From NCBI GenBank assembly GCA_011800155.1, contig CM022374.1, positions 2,666,001 through 2,730,000 on the forward strand: a stretch of 64,000 nt of DNA, given 5' to 3'. The notes beneath the pieces are model-generated. The model was given only the letters and a program-made list of their open reading frames with translations, ran no database searches and had not been told where the DNA came from. The stretch's first letter is position 1, and the number at the start of each line of letters is the position of its first letter. The stretch comes from Flammulina velutipes (lineage: Eukaryota > Basidiomycota > Agaricomycetes > Agaricales > Physalacriaceae). Of this stretch, positions 10,533-22,120 are shown piece after piece. Made by a program: the position numbers and the translations under genes.

Positions 10533-13500
10533 TTACGCCTGCTTCGCCCTCGAACCTTTCGGTACCCGCGCCAACCAATAGAAGAACAACGCCCCAAAGA
10601 CATTAAACACAATGAACCCCCACAGAATTCCATAATCCCTCCACCTATTATCGAAGTTCACACCAATCGTAGCCAAGAAACTGTTCGTCGAGGTGATGGA
10701 ACAGAACTGGCAATCCGCAGATGCAGTGGGGTTGAAGACGATGCCGTCTCCCACCGCAGCGATGTACGATGCCATGTAGTCGCCACATGTCGTGCCATTC
10801 GGCGGCTGGATGGTAGAGATTTCGATCGGAGAGCACCGCGCGACGTTGTTCGCCAAACTCGTCGACAACAGTCCACTAACCATGTATGTGAAGGGCGAGA
10901 CACGGTACATGAAGATCCAGAACCGGGCGAATTCATCAGGCTGAGCGAGGATACTGTGATGAAAGAACGTGAGTGGGCTTGTATGAAGAGAATATGTGGA
11001 ATCTCGACGTACCCGCAAAATAGTAAAAGGAGGACAAAAGTCACATTGGTGATGTTTCCACCAGTCTCAGCACTGTCGACACCGGCGATGACGAGATCCG
11101 TGAACGTCGATGCAAAGAGTAGGAAGCCGAGCACGAAAAGGAAGACGAGGCCGCTTCGACTGGTCACCGCGTCCGTGGGTTCAGCGTTGCGATGAAGGCC
11201 CACGGGGTAGTACCAACAGACGAAGATAAGCACAGCCATCAACGCGTTCCATGGAATCTCTGCCGTGATATTCGAGAGGACAAAAGCCTGCCACGAATAA
11301 GTCTTGGATGGTCGCTCACGAGCCTCGTACAATGCGCGCTGGGTGATGAATTGAGGCATGATCTGCTCAACAACGTTGCCAAAGATAGATATCATCATGA
11401 AGACGGAGAACATCTGGTTTTGAAGGCCCTGGCGAGTATTCTCTGAGTCCCAGAAGGAAAATCCGATGAAAAGGGCCTACATGGACATACATCAGTCTAA
11501 GAGTGGCACAAAAAGAGCAAAAGAAACTTACCGCAGCGACACAAAGGAGAATCTTGGAGTAGATGTACGATGGGGTTCTCCAGTACTGCTGGAAGACGCG
11601 ATACGAGCAGAGCGCATACTGATACAGAAACGGAGCAGCGAATTCCTTTTCAGCATCCTTGTTGTGCACCTGGACGACGGTCTTGGCCAATTCACGTTTC
11701 CTCATCAACTCCGCCTGAACCTCAGCCAACTCGGGACTGTTATTCCACGCCTCCACAAAGTCACGGACTGCGACAGCGCCAGGAGCAGCACCAATGACGT
11801 GAAGCATCCATTCAGCGGGATTGGCATCGGGAGGGCAGGCAGGAGCACCGTTCCGCTCAAAGTAGTCGATGAGGGTGCGCGAGTTGGGTCCGATGTCACC
11901 GTAGTAGACGGTTCTGCCTCCGCGAGTGAGGAAGAGAAGACGATCGAACTCTTGGAAGAGGAGAGCGGACGGTTGATGAATCGTGCAAAGGATGGCTTGT
12001 CCATTCGCAGCGAGCTTTCGGAGGAGTTTGCAGATTGACCAGGCGGTTTGACTGTCCAAGCCCGACGTTGGTTCATCGAGGAAGAGGAGGAGTTGAGGCT
12101 TGGCTGCGAGCTCCACACCGATAGTGAGTCGTTTGCGTTGCTCGACGTTGAGACCTAATTATAATGTCAGCATAGCTCCAAGCGGAGGAACGGACAAAGT
12201 CGATTCACCTTCACCAGGAACACCAACAACCGCATCTGCGTATGCTTCCATTTCCAACAAGCGGATGACCTCGTTGACGTATGCAACCTTCTCCTCGTCC
12301 GATTCGCTGTGAGGTTGACGGAGTCGAGCACTGAAGAGAAGAGCCTCGCGAACGGTCGAAGTCTGGAGATGGAGATCCTGTTGCTGAACATAACCGGTCT
12401 TGCGCTGGAACGAGTCATCACGATGGTGGCCGTCTACAAGCATGGAGCCAGTGACGACACCCATGGTCACTCTGCTAGCCAGTACATCGAGAAGAGTCGT
12501 CTTGCCAGCACCAGAAGCGCCCTAAGCAGATGTTATCAGAATGAGAATGGCAATAACAAGAGCAAACTTACCATGAGTGCAGTAAGAGTACCAGGTTGAA
12601 CCCATCCATTGACATGATCCAAAAGACGACGAGGTTCACCCTTGATCTTGATATCGTAGCAAACATCCTCCCAGTGGAAGATCGCAGTTTGTTTCTGGAG
12701 CTTGATGCTGCTATCCTCCCTCGAGTCCTGGACGACGGTAGTGTGGGCCTCGGCGTTGGCGTCTGAAGCCGATTCTTCATCATCTGCCTTATTCGCAGAA
12801 GCAGGAAGGTGACCACGTCGGAAGACGAGCACTTCACCCTTGGATTTGGAAGCGGATATAACCTCGGTCGCGGCGAGATATACGAAGCAGAAGAAGATGG
12901 TGAATCCAATGAGAATGCCAAAATTCCTACTTGATGTTAGATAATTGACAAGACTAGACGAAACCGACGGCTTACCTCCAGAGATGCGACCGAGAATAAT
13001 CGAAGGTCAATGCCAGATAACGCGTGCCAGAAACGATGTTGGACCCGACCTCTGCACCTGCAGTCAGGCAGATCTTGTTCCCAACATCCACATTGTCGTA
13101 CTCTCCCCCAGAAGGAACGTAAGTCGCGCAAGGAAACTCCCGTCCAGAAAACTCGTTGGCCATCAGAGCCTCAAATGCGTACGCAATCGGGTTGATGTAG
13201 TTTATCCAACGGAACCAGGGCACCATGTCGACAACGGGAATCGCAAAGCCAGTGTAGATGATCAGACCGAGGATGAGGACTGCAGACGGTGCCATGGCCT
13301 GCGAGATTGTGCGGGATAGGGCACCAATGGTCCGGAAGATCATGGACATGGACAGGGTGCACATGAAGGAGAAGAGCATGAAAATGAAGAATTTGTCCGC
13401 TTCTCGCCGAAGGTTCGTCATGAAGTATAACACGACGTTCACACCAAGGGCATTGAGGAATTTAGAGGGGAGATCGGTGATCATAGATGCCATGGCCTCA

Positions 13501-15447
13501 GACGCTGGGTGATAGAAGGCCATCCGGGCGTGTTTCTCAACGATGGGACGTTGCTCATACAGTCCGAGAATCTGTAGGGGTCTTGAGCACAAGCCCTATG
13601 CATAAATGATGAAGTCTTACCTCCAACGCTGAACTGAATGCGTTCATAAGGACAGCAAAGAACAATAAGGCTCCTCGACGGTAGAACGAACTTGTGTCCG
13701 CAGGTAGATCATAAAACACGCTGGATAGGATCAAGGCCATGCCCGTATTGCCAATGAGGTTGGTCAAGAAGATTGTCATGTCCCCACGAAGGCGTTGGAA
13801 GCCACGGTTTAAGCACAGACGAATTTGCATTGGCGTGGATATGGTGTAGGGAGATTTCGAGCGCCTGCCATATGGATCAATAAAACTGTTCAGAATAAAG
13901 TAGATAGAGTAACATACATTCCCTTTGCTTGATCGCTCTTACGCGATGCACGAAACTTGTCAAGTTGGTCGCCACCAGCGGGAAATTGACGATCGAAAGC
14001 ATTGATCTCCTCCAGTAATTGCTGCCTCTCCTTGCTTTCTTTCCAGGCTTTGGCAAATTCATCGGCAGTACGAGGGACGCGTGCTTCAAACCCAGGCCTG
14101 GTCTGTCGCTCGAGTGGGTTCGTCAGAGACGTAAGGAAGTCGGCTGTGGTCTGACGATCCGGACAATGGAAGCCCATGTCGACGAAGAACTCCTTTGCAG
14201 TGTTGATGGGGCCGAAGAAGATTTGACGACCTTCGTAGAGGACGGCTACTTTGTCAAATATCTACAAGGGGTTAAGAATTAGCTGCGGCAGTAAAGACAT
14301 GGTGCTTACGTCGTAAATATCCTGTGAAGCTTGATAAATGGCGACAACCGCGCCTGCACCGGTATAATTGGCTGAGAGGCGGAGCGTCTTGACGAACTCC
14401 AAGGCGGTGGCACTGTCCAGACCGCGAGTAGAGTTGTCCCAGCATTGCAGCGGGCTGCCACTGAGAGCTGCCTCTGCGATACTGACACGTTTCCGTTCAC
14501 CACCAGAGACACCACGGATGAAATCGTTCCCGACTTTGGTGTTGAGAGTGTGCGTGAGACCAAAGACGGCCATAATGACGTCCTTCATATGCTCAGCCCA
14601 AGCTTCGCGAGAAATGCCCGGCAGACGAGTGCGAGGTGTCCGGGCGCTGGCAGCAAATGACAGAGTCTGGCCGACTGTCAGGTTGGGGAAGTGGACATCT
14701 GTTTCTGCGTTGTACATGACTTCGCCACGAAAGTCCTTGTGCATGGTCTCCCAAGGAATACCTGGAACGCGTGTTAGCCCAATACTTCGTAGGGTATAAG
14801 AATTGCGCCTCACCTTGATAATTGATCTTTGCGTTCTTGTCCACATTATACCCATGAGTCTCACCAGCAATGGTCTTGAGGAGAGTAGTGCATCCACTAG
14901 GCGAGACTAATCAGATCAAAAGGTCCGAACGGCAATTATTAACATACCTGCCAGGACGACCCAATACGACAAGCATCTCGCCTTGCTTGACGAGGCCTTC
15001 AAAATCGCGGAGGATGTCTATCCGGCGTCCCGAGCTGCCGCGCAGGCCAAAGAGCATACTTGGGATATCGAGGAGAATGTTTCCAACTGTCATCTGGTGG
15101 TCGGTGGGCTTGCCGAAGCCGTATGCGCTGAGGCCCTGGTAGCTGATGCCAGCTGTCCGGTGGGTTCTGTTCAAGTCGCGCTGGGAAAGACCGAGAACAG
15201 AACGTATCCAGAGATGATAGTCGAACTTGCCGGAGAGGGGATTCAGACGAGGGTCTGCAGAGCCCTCGAACGGGTTGTCGCCCTCGGCCAGATGCTGGTT
15301 GGCTATGGATGCATTGGTGATGGTTCGAGCGAGTTGGACGACCTCTTTCCCGGCGTCGGCAGGGATATCATCGCAGACGGTATGCGTCGAATTCTGGTCT
15401 TCGTGAGCATCGTGCACTGGTTGGAGCTCGAGGGGTGGCGACGACAT
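10533..15447 (-). CDS. Full-size PDR-type ABC transporter (ABCG), copy A
   Basis: Eleven exons; exon 1 is 14948-15447 and intron positions match copy B at 31510-36396. The architecture is NBD-TMD-NBD-TMD of the pleiotropic drug resistance subfamily, which exports hydrophobic compounds across the plasma membrane using ATP. NBD1 has Walker A GRPGSGCTT, signature VSGGERKR and the degenerate Walker B WDNSTRG typical of PDR proteins. NBD2 has GASGAGKTT, the altered signature LNVEQ and an intact [10 protein letters not shown]. The two halves of the active site are therefore unequal, as usual in this family. I found no stop or frame break. Protein differences from copy B cluster in the membrane and extracellular parts, while the NBD2 region is identical. 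Confidence 0.93.
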
Positions 15448-16015
15448 AGAGACAAAAAAGTCGATGAGAAGTTCCAGTATTCAGCCCATTCTATATATCT
15501 GCGCTCGCGATTTTACCGCCCACGCCTGGAAAATGACAGACGGACGCGCCAAGATGAGCCGCGGCATTCCCCGAAACGCTCCTGAGGCGTATTCCCGTTC
15601 CGGAGGGCGTCGCTCGTCCAAGAGCCATGAAGAGCCATGAAAGAGATGGATCGCGCGAGATGAACGAAACTATGAACTGGGCTGGTTGTGGTGGTGGTTG
15701 TGGTCAAAGTCCCAACCTTTCCCACGATAGCTTTTCATTTTTGATATGGACACTCAAGTATAGAACAGGTCTATTCCAGCCATATCCGAGTCTTCTAACA
15801 AATCTCCTCACCTCTAGCCTAGCCTCGTACTTCTATCCTGTTCTACCTGCGTGCTAAGCACTAAGCAAGATCTCAACATTGGAGCGTTATTTCCGCCAAG
15901 ATGAAGAACGCCGGCGGCATATACAACTCTGTTTTGTACCACCATCAATGCTTACTGACTGGGACTAGAGTTGGCGTCTTGTAGCTTCATTTCCTTCTCA
16001 TTCACGAAACCTATC
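15448..16015. promoter_or_regulatory. Shared upstream region of ABC transporter A and the SLC4-type transporter
   Basis: 568 bp between divergent start codons, with no convincing ORF. A GGTTGTGGTGGTGGTTGTGG purine/T stretch lies near 15683-15702, and pyrimidine-rich tracts precede the SLC4 start. I recognise no named binding site. Confidence 0.4.
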
Positions 16016-18123
16016 ATGTCAAACGCCCCATCGCCGATAGAGGATACCCCCCAAGTAGAGAAAGTGGCCCCGAAGGAAGTCAAACATAGCTCGGTGTCCA
16101 CTACGCTTAGAGCCGCACCACGTCGAAGCAGGGGACCAGTCATCGATTGGTTCAGAAAACTGGCATCTGGCATCATCCTGGACATAAAGGCTCGCGCACC
16201 GCACTACGGAAGTGACTGGACGGACGCATGGAACTACCGCGTCGTACCAGCCACCGCCCTCATATTTTTTGCCAAGTACGTGATCTCTTATCCAGCTGAA
16301 TAACTCATCTCAATACAACGCGCAGCGTACTTCCCGGAATTGCGTTCTCACTAGACCTCATCGAGACGACGGAGCAGTACGGTGTTGCAGAGGTGCTCAT
16401 GTCATCCTTCATGGCTGCCTTTGTATTCTCCGTATTCGGCGCACAACCTCTCACGATCGCTGGTGTCACTGGTCGGTGACATGCTTTCGTTGGCGTCGCT
16501 CTAAATCTCTACTTCAGGTCCTATCACGGTCTTCAACAAAACGATTTATGATATCATAGAACGGCAGTCCGATCCACCTGTATACCTGCATTTCATCGGA
16601 TGGGTGTATCTCTGGGCTGCCATCATACACTGGGTTACAGCCATTCTCAACTGTAAGCCATTTTCCCTCTACGGGTATCACCCGTTCTTACCGACCACAG
16701 GGTGCAATTTCCTGAAATACGTGACATTGTTCTCCTGCGACACGTTCGGGTTTTACGTGTCGTGGGTTTATCTCCAGTATGGCATTCAAGTCGTCACTCG
16801 CCAGCTAAACAATCCGGATTCGACGATCCAAGGTTCTCTCGTCGGGATCATCCTCGCCATCCTGATGCTGGTCGTGTCTTTCCTATTCGATTCGCTGTCG
16901 AAGAAGACACTCTTCCATCGCCACGTTCGCCAGTTTCTCGCAGACTATGGCATGCCCATATCGCTTATCGCGACATCCGCCATGGCTTACTGGGGACGCT
17001 TCAATGCAGCCAACCCTCTCACTCTTCCCGTCGGTGGTGCATTCGAGGCCGCTCAAGGAAGGGAATGGCTAGTAAGATTCTGGCAGTTGGAGGGTAAATG
17101 GGTCGGTATTGCTCTACCCTTCGGGATCGTGTTATGGATTCTCTTCTTCTTCGATCACAACGTCTCAGTGAGTTTACCAACATGCACCCTTTAGACTCAC
17201 GCTGACGGTCGTTAGTCTCTTATGGCTCAAGGATCGGAATTCCCCCTTCGCAAGCCTCCTGGGTTTCATTGGGATTTCTTCCTTTTGGGCGTGACAACTT
17301 TCCTGGCTGGACTTCTTGGCCTCCCAGCTCCGAATGGTCTCATTCCACAGGCGCCTATACATACGACTTCCCTTCTCGTCTTGGGAAAACAGACGAAACG
17401 AGATGATGAGGAGCAAGGGAAGCCACCCCCGACGCAGCAAATGGTCCCTGTTTCTGTCGTCGAGCAGCGTGTATCCAACCTGGCTCAAGGGGGATTATGT
17501 TTAGTGCTCTTGACGGGACCGTTCTTGCATGTCTTGAATCTTATACCTAGAGGTGTGTTTCCAAATTTTCGGGCAACACTTCCTCATATTGACTGATTCC
17601 CGTTAATAGGTGTACTCGCTGGGCTATTGTGAGTACTTATGTCGTTCCCTTTTTGGCGCGTCGCTCACAACTACCGTACGCAGCTGGTTCATGGGCGCAG
17701 ATGCGTTGCGAGGGAACGGCATGACGCAGAAGATACTCTACTTCCTGCGCGACAAAAAGTTGACGCCCGCTGACGAACCACTGAGGAAGGTTCGCAAGTC
17801 CCGGATTCTGATGTTTCTCGCTGTGCAGCTTGTGGGATTTGGAGCGACGTTCGCTGTTACGCAGACCATTGGTGAGTGCGCATGTGTGTACTAGAGCCTA
17901 GTTCGTACTAACTGGTACGTAGCGGCTATTGGGTTCCCTGTCATCATCATGCTTTTGCTGCCTGTACGGATGTGGGTGATTCCTCGGATGCCGTTCACTA
18001 GTGAAGAGTTGGCTATTTTGGATGGACCTACGGCGTCTCCGTTTGTGTGTTACCTCTTATCTCCTTGATTGCTGAGATTTGACTCATTGACAGACTATGG
18101 AATCGGTGGGCGGGTCACTGTAA
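16016..18123 (+). CDS. BOR1: SLC4/HCO3-transporter family anion exchanger (Bor1-like)
   Basis: Nine exons (16016-16275, 16326-16471, 16518-16652, 16701-17167, 17216-17552, 17610-17628, 17684-17871, 17923-18044, 18094-18123) give 567 aa. A cytosolic N-terminus of about 70 residues is followed by some 12 hydrophobic segments. Family landmarks include PGIAFSLDL, AQPLTIAGVTGPI and GLPAPNGLIPQAP near residue 370. The last resembles the conserved NGLIPQAP stretch shared by plant BOR1, yeast Bor1p and animal band 3. In fungi these proteins export borate and sit in the plasma membrane or vacuole. One exon is only 19 nt (17610-17628) and the terminal exon encodes nine residues. An apparently short C-terminus is consistent with fungal members. 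The start ATG 16016 is preferred over upstream non-ATG codons. Confidence 0.92.
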
Positions 18124-18411
18124 CTTCGATGACAGCAGGTTTGGGCCAGACCTCAAGGATTTACCAGGTCATCTTACTAGAGCATGGTAGGCGCTTGAAG
18201 TTGAAAGCACTGCCGCACGTGGCCGGTGGGAATAACTAGCAGGAATGAGATTTTCAGAACCCAATCACTGATCAAAGCAATACAGATACACTACTACGAT
18301 TCAAGTTGATATAAAGTTGTATATATCCAGATATTCTTATACAATCAAGTAAACAAAAAATGCAAAGGAACTAAAAGAAGTCGTGAATAGTAGATACGGA
18401 GCAGCATGCTC
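18124..18411. other. Convergent intergenic region
   Basis: AT-rich stretch between the stops of the SLC4-type gene and the minus-strand hypothetical gene; no ORF. Confidence 0.5.
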
Positions 18412-19093
18412 TCAAGCACAAGCAGTAGGGATAGCAGACGACGCTCGCGATGGGGGCGTAAACACGGGAGTGCGCCTGATGGGACTGTCAATGCCAAATG
18501 GACGAGGAACCAACACTGGCGCAGGCGTCGAGGGCCGAACCCTGGGAGCGTGCTCGAGGGTCAGTGGATAGACCACTGGGTGGGCCGTGGCATAAGCAAC
18601 GCCTTCTTTGAAGAATTTATCCAACGTTGGGCTGGTCATATCCTCCTCGTCGTCGTCGTCAATTTCGTCGTCCAACTCGCAGTTGCTAACAGGCCATGGG
18701 AATGGTGCAAGGACTATAGCGGAATCTTCTTCTTCGTAGTTCCATTCGTCAGAGACGGCGATGGGTGCGGCTGGGGGTTCCAGGAAGGGATTATCCTCAT
18801 CATTGTCGGGTTTGTTGGAAGAAGTGGTGGATGGAGCTGGAAAGATGGATTAGTTTCATGATAGTACCAACGTCAAGCAGGAGGGACATACCAGGCGATC
18901 CATCTTGTTCTTGTTCTTCTTTAGAGCATTTCTGCATCCCATACGTCTCTTCTTTGTTGGCGAGCGATGCTTGAACATCCTTCGAATCCAAAGGGCAAAC
19001 GCTGGGGAACGTGCTTGCCACCGGGTCTGAGACCTGGTCCATGAGCAATGGGAGGCCAGAGTCGGTAATAAGGCTGGTGAAGGGAGCAGACAT
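18412..19093 (-). CDS. Hypothetical acidic protein
   Basis: Two exons (18892-19093, 18412-18836) with a 55-nt GT-AG intron give 208 aa from the ATG at 19093. Reading further upstream in frame meets no other ATG. The N-terminal third is polar. The middle is highly acidic (LDDEIDDDDEED), followed by a conserved-looking MTSPTLDKFFKEGVAYATAHPVVYPL segment that could form a short helix, and the end is Pro/Arg/Ser-rich. No domain, signal peptide or membrane segment is recognisable. Good splice signals and an uninterrupted frame make it a likely real gene of unknown role. Confidence 0.6.
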
Positions 19094-20145
19094 TTGGTAA
19101 GGCTGATTGTAGGAATGGGATGGCAACGGTGGTGATGATTAGACCAGAGTGCGCGAGACTTATATATTCGCCTGGGGGTTGAACGCGTCGCAAGACTACA
19201 ATGGCATGAGCGGAAACAATGGTCTTTGTTGCGTAGCGTTACGCCGAATCTTGAACAACAACATCACGCTTTATGATTGTTCGTGGCCGGCATGAACGTC
19301 TTGAGTGGTTTCGCGGGTAATACCTATCAAGGAAGGTATGTCAGGATGTTCAAATTGAATCGAGCATGAGATGTACCAGAATGGTAAAGGTTTGCCAGGA
19401 GGTGGTGATAATGAAGCACGAATATTTCTTGCGAACAGGCCGTACATTGAACCGGGCTGGAAGATACAGGTGGAGTTGAGGGCTGCATTTGAGCAGACAC
19501 CCAGGACTGCTTATTCGTATATCTGAAGGATGGTAGAAGATGAAATTCAAGAGGGCAGGGAGACTCACCTAAAAGACTCAATGCCCAAATAGAACGATAA
19601 CAGGGTCATTCGGCCCATGGAGCACAGATGAATCAAGGGAACCGCAAGGAGAGAGCATCTAATGCAAATGGTTAGACATGGCCACTACGACGAATTGTAT
19701 CACGCACCACCAACTTTCCGTGTTGTATACGTTGACGCAGCGTTGAGAAGGATGTCGTCCTGGACGCTTGTCACCAGTATCTGTGATGCATCTCTGAATA
19801 ACGATTATAAGGCGCTATAGCGAAGGTATGAAAATCGCAAGTCATGGTATGTGGACAACCTTGTGGCGGCAAAGTGCGGACTTTGCCTGCCGCCACACTC
19901 TGCTTCGTACTCTCATGTTCTATCCTCTCGGCAATGGTTTCTCACTGTAAACTATCTTCTGGTACGCTCGGACGACTAGTGAAGTTTCAAGTAAAAACTA
20001 AGCTTTGCCACCACCAAATACTATCTCGATTCATCTCTGGTGTTATGTCAGCCGTACCGCGAAGAAAGGTCTTCAAAACGTCGAAGCCATGCGGTCTACG
20101 CCTTTGTAGTTTGTCTGTCAAGAAGCGTGCGCGTAAAAAGATATG
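19094..20145. other. Intergenic, no gene recognised
   Basis: Short ORFs on both strands lack start-splice-stop structure. The composition is unremarkable. Confidence 0.4.
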
Positions 20146-20531
20146 AACGACGGACGATCCGATTCTATGGCCACGGCTACACCGCTTCAACCCATTCACC
20201 GCCTCCACCATCCAATCCGACCTCCAGTGGTCAGTACCAGGAAGTCTGATCATCTCGCGTAGAAAAGCGCGCTCAAGAAGAGGATGGGTCACCCCGTATG
20301 TCCTTCTGCTCGTCGTTGGCGCCATATACCTAACCTAGCTTTCCAGCAGCATCCGCCACTTCACCTTGATTCCTTCACAGTCGGGTTTCTTCGCCAAGTG
20401 GCGCTCCGTGCACGCCTTACATTGTACGACCCAGAGACCATCTCGAACGTCGCGCACTCGGGTTGGATGCCAGGATGGCTGCTGTCTCGGATCTACCACC
20501 ATCATCAAAATCCTAAAAGTCGGATTCTAAG
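20146..20531 (+). pseudogene. Possible remnant or short spliced gene next to the LINE
   Basis: An open stretch at 20146-20337 encodes protein-like sequence ending PYVLLLVVGAIY (a possible membrane segment). Alternatively, a 52-nt intron (about 20294-20345) with GTATGT donor, CTAAC branch and TTTCCAG acceptor joins a second open stretch that ends at 20531. No ATG is in frame at the 5' side and no family is recognised. The left edge of the retrotransposon lies within about 100 bp, so this could be a gene cut by the insertion. Confidence is low. Confidence 0.2.
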
Positions 20532-20599
20532 CTTTATCCTACCCGTACTGGCCCACTTTCTTTACCTACCGCGTACCAGGACCGCCGCCTAGAGGACAG

Positions 20600-20760
20600 A
20601 GTGGTCTCCCGCCCATTAAATCATCATCCCGCCAATTTACCATCAGACCGCCCAAAATTATTCATTCCGCCCTAAAAAGAATAACAAGTTTGCTCGAAAA
20701 GATTACCACTCCGCCCTAAAGAATAATCTTCCCGCCCCAGTCATCATTCCGCCCTAACGC
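20600..20760 (+). repeat. CCGCCCTAA-type repeats in LINE 5' region
   Basis: Irregular copies of ATTCCGCCCTAA/CCGCCC separated by AT-rich stretches occur at about 20610, 20634, 20650, 20669, 20711, 20733 and 20750. Position in front of ORF1 suggests the 5' UTR or internal promoter of the element. Confidence 0.6.
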
Positions 20761-20905
20761 AGACTGCTCCTCAAACGCGCTAGACGCTCCCGCCTCCATC
20801 TTTTTTCATCGGAATTTGCCGGCTACTGTACAGTCCCATCAGTGGCTGCGCTGCATTCCGTTTTTTGGACAACTGCTTCCCTTTGACGGCGCCAACAATA
20901 TCTCT

Positions 20906-22111
20906 ATGACCCTTTCACCTGCTGCTGCTGCGCCGGACGCTTCTGCGCTCGACCGAACGGACTCCCCTCCCCCACCTCCTGTCCCCCCCTCTCCCACGTC
21001 GACTGGACTACAGATCGGAAACGACGACATCGAAGAAGACGCCGTCGCCCCACCTGGGAAGAGGTCCCCTGGGAAGAAGAAGGCCCCACCCGCGAAGAAA
21101 GCTGCGCCCGCAACCCCCTCAACTCGCACGTCGCGTTCGGCTACCTCTGCGGGTTTCGTGGATACCGTCGCCAAAAAGAACGCGTCCTTGCAGCGCGAAG
21201 AGTCACCTATTCCTACAGAGCCGGACTCTGACGCCCTCTCACTTCGCCTCGACCTTCTCGAGGACGCCTACAACAAAAAGTTCAACACCATCCTCGGCCC
21301 CGCTCCTTCCTCCATCCTATCCCTTCTCAAGGCCACTCGCGTTGACGTTACTAGAGGCGCCCTTGTCACGCCTGTCCACGAAGGGCTCCCTGTCCGTTTC
21401 GATGAGCTGGAACGTCGCGTGAAGATCCTACGCGGCCGGGTCGACAGTGACTCGTCGCTGGTGGCCTCGGCCATTAGCACGGCTCAGGCCGCTGCGAGTG
21501 GGGAAGATATTGTGGCCCTCCAGGCGGAGATCACCTCCCTCAACAAAGCCTCGCAACAGCACCTGGATTCCCTACGCTCCCTCGACAAACGCATTGCCGA
21601 CAGCGCTGCAATTATCCTGAGACTGGAGTCCCAGGACACTGGCAAGCGCCGTCGCGAAGAATCTCGCTCCCCCTCCCCACGTCGACGACCTCCCTCTCCG
21701 CATCGTCGCCGCCCATCTCCTTCTCGTCGTCGCCCTTCCCCACCACGTCGCTCTCTTACTCCTCCTCCTGGACCATCTCACCACGGGAGGAGGGGTCGCT
21801 CGCTCTCTCCACCTCCACCCCAGCCTCCCCCTCCTGCCTACATCCCCTGCGCTAAACTTGGCAAAGTCGAGTTCAAGCTGCATACGGACCCTGGGCCGAA
21901 ACGATCCATCTACAGCCAGGTCGTTGCAGTCGTCGCTTGTCATGATCATGCCGCCGCACTCCAGGAGCTGATCAAGGACGTCAGATTCCTCATGGGCGTC
22001 CCCTTTGCCAACATTTTCTTTCGGAACAACAAGGACCGCGATACCTTTATCTCGACGTGGGGCAGCGGCCGCTGCCATGGCTATGAAAGGGTTACCGCTG
22101 TGCGCAACTAG
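20906..22111 (+). CDS. LINE ORF1 (gag-like nucleic-acid-binding protein)
   Basis: 401 aa from the first ATG (20906); the frame stays open upstream but without an ATG. A Pro-rich N-terminus and a Lys/Ala-rich basic stretch come first. A region of heptad-like leucines around residues 115-225 could form a coiled coil. A strongly basic Ser-Pro-Arg-rich block follows near 250-310 (repeated RRRPSP units), and a final folded-looking domain of about 90 residues begins at KLGKVEFKL. No CCHC knuckle is visible. In LINEs such proteins coat the RNA. The SPRRRP block resembles SR-type splicing factors only in composition. It ends 9 nt before ORF2. Confidence 0.7.
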   Translation: MTLSPAAAAPDASALDRTDSPPPPPVPPSPTSTGLQIGNDDIEEDAVAPPGKRSPGKKKAPPAKKAAPATPSTRTSRSATSAGFVDTVAKKNASLQREESPIPTEPDSDALSLRLDLLEDAYNKKFNTILGPAPSSILSLLKATRVDVTRGALVTPVHEGLPVRFDELERRVKILRGRVDSDSSLVASAISTAQAAASGEDIVALQAEITSLNKASQQHLDSLRSLDKRIADSAAIILRLESQDTGKRRREESRSPSPRRRPPSPHRRRPSPSRRRPSPPRRSLTPPPGPSHHGRRGRSLSPPPPQPPPPAYIPCAKLGKVEFKLHTDPGPKRSIYSQVVAVVACHDHAAALQELIKDVRFLMGVPFANIFFRNNKDRDTFISTWGSGRCHGYERVTAVRN

Positions 22112-22120
22112 GATGTTGGG

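Noticed and set aside
11466..12038. Long ORF (190 codons) antisense to the NBD2 region of ABC transporter A, with a matching one at 34850-35437 in copy B
   Set aside because: Both mirror the same strongly conserved NBD2 codons; the antisense frame is open because the sense frame is constrained. No start, intron or family support.
21640..21850. SR-type splicing factor signature (SPRRRP repeats)
   Set aside because: Lies inside LINE ORF1 without an RRM at the expected place; composition alone explains the resemblance.
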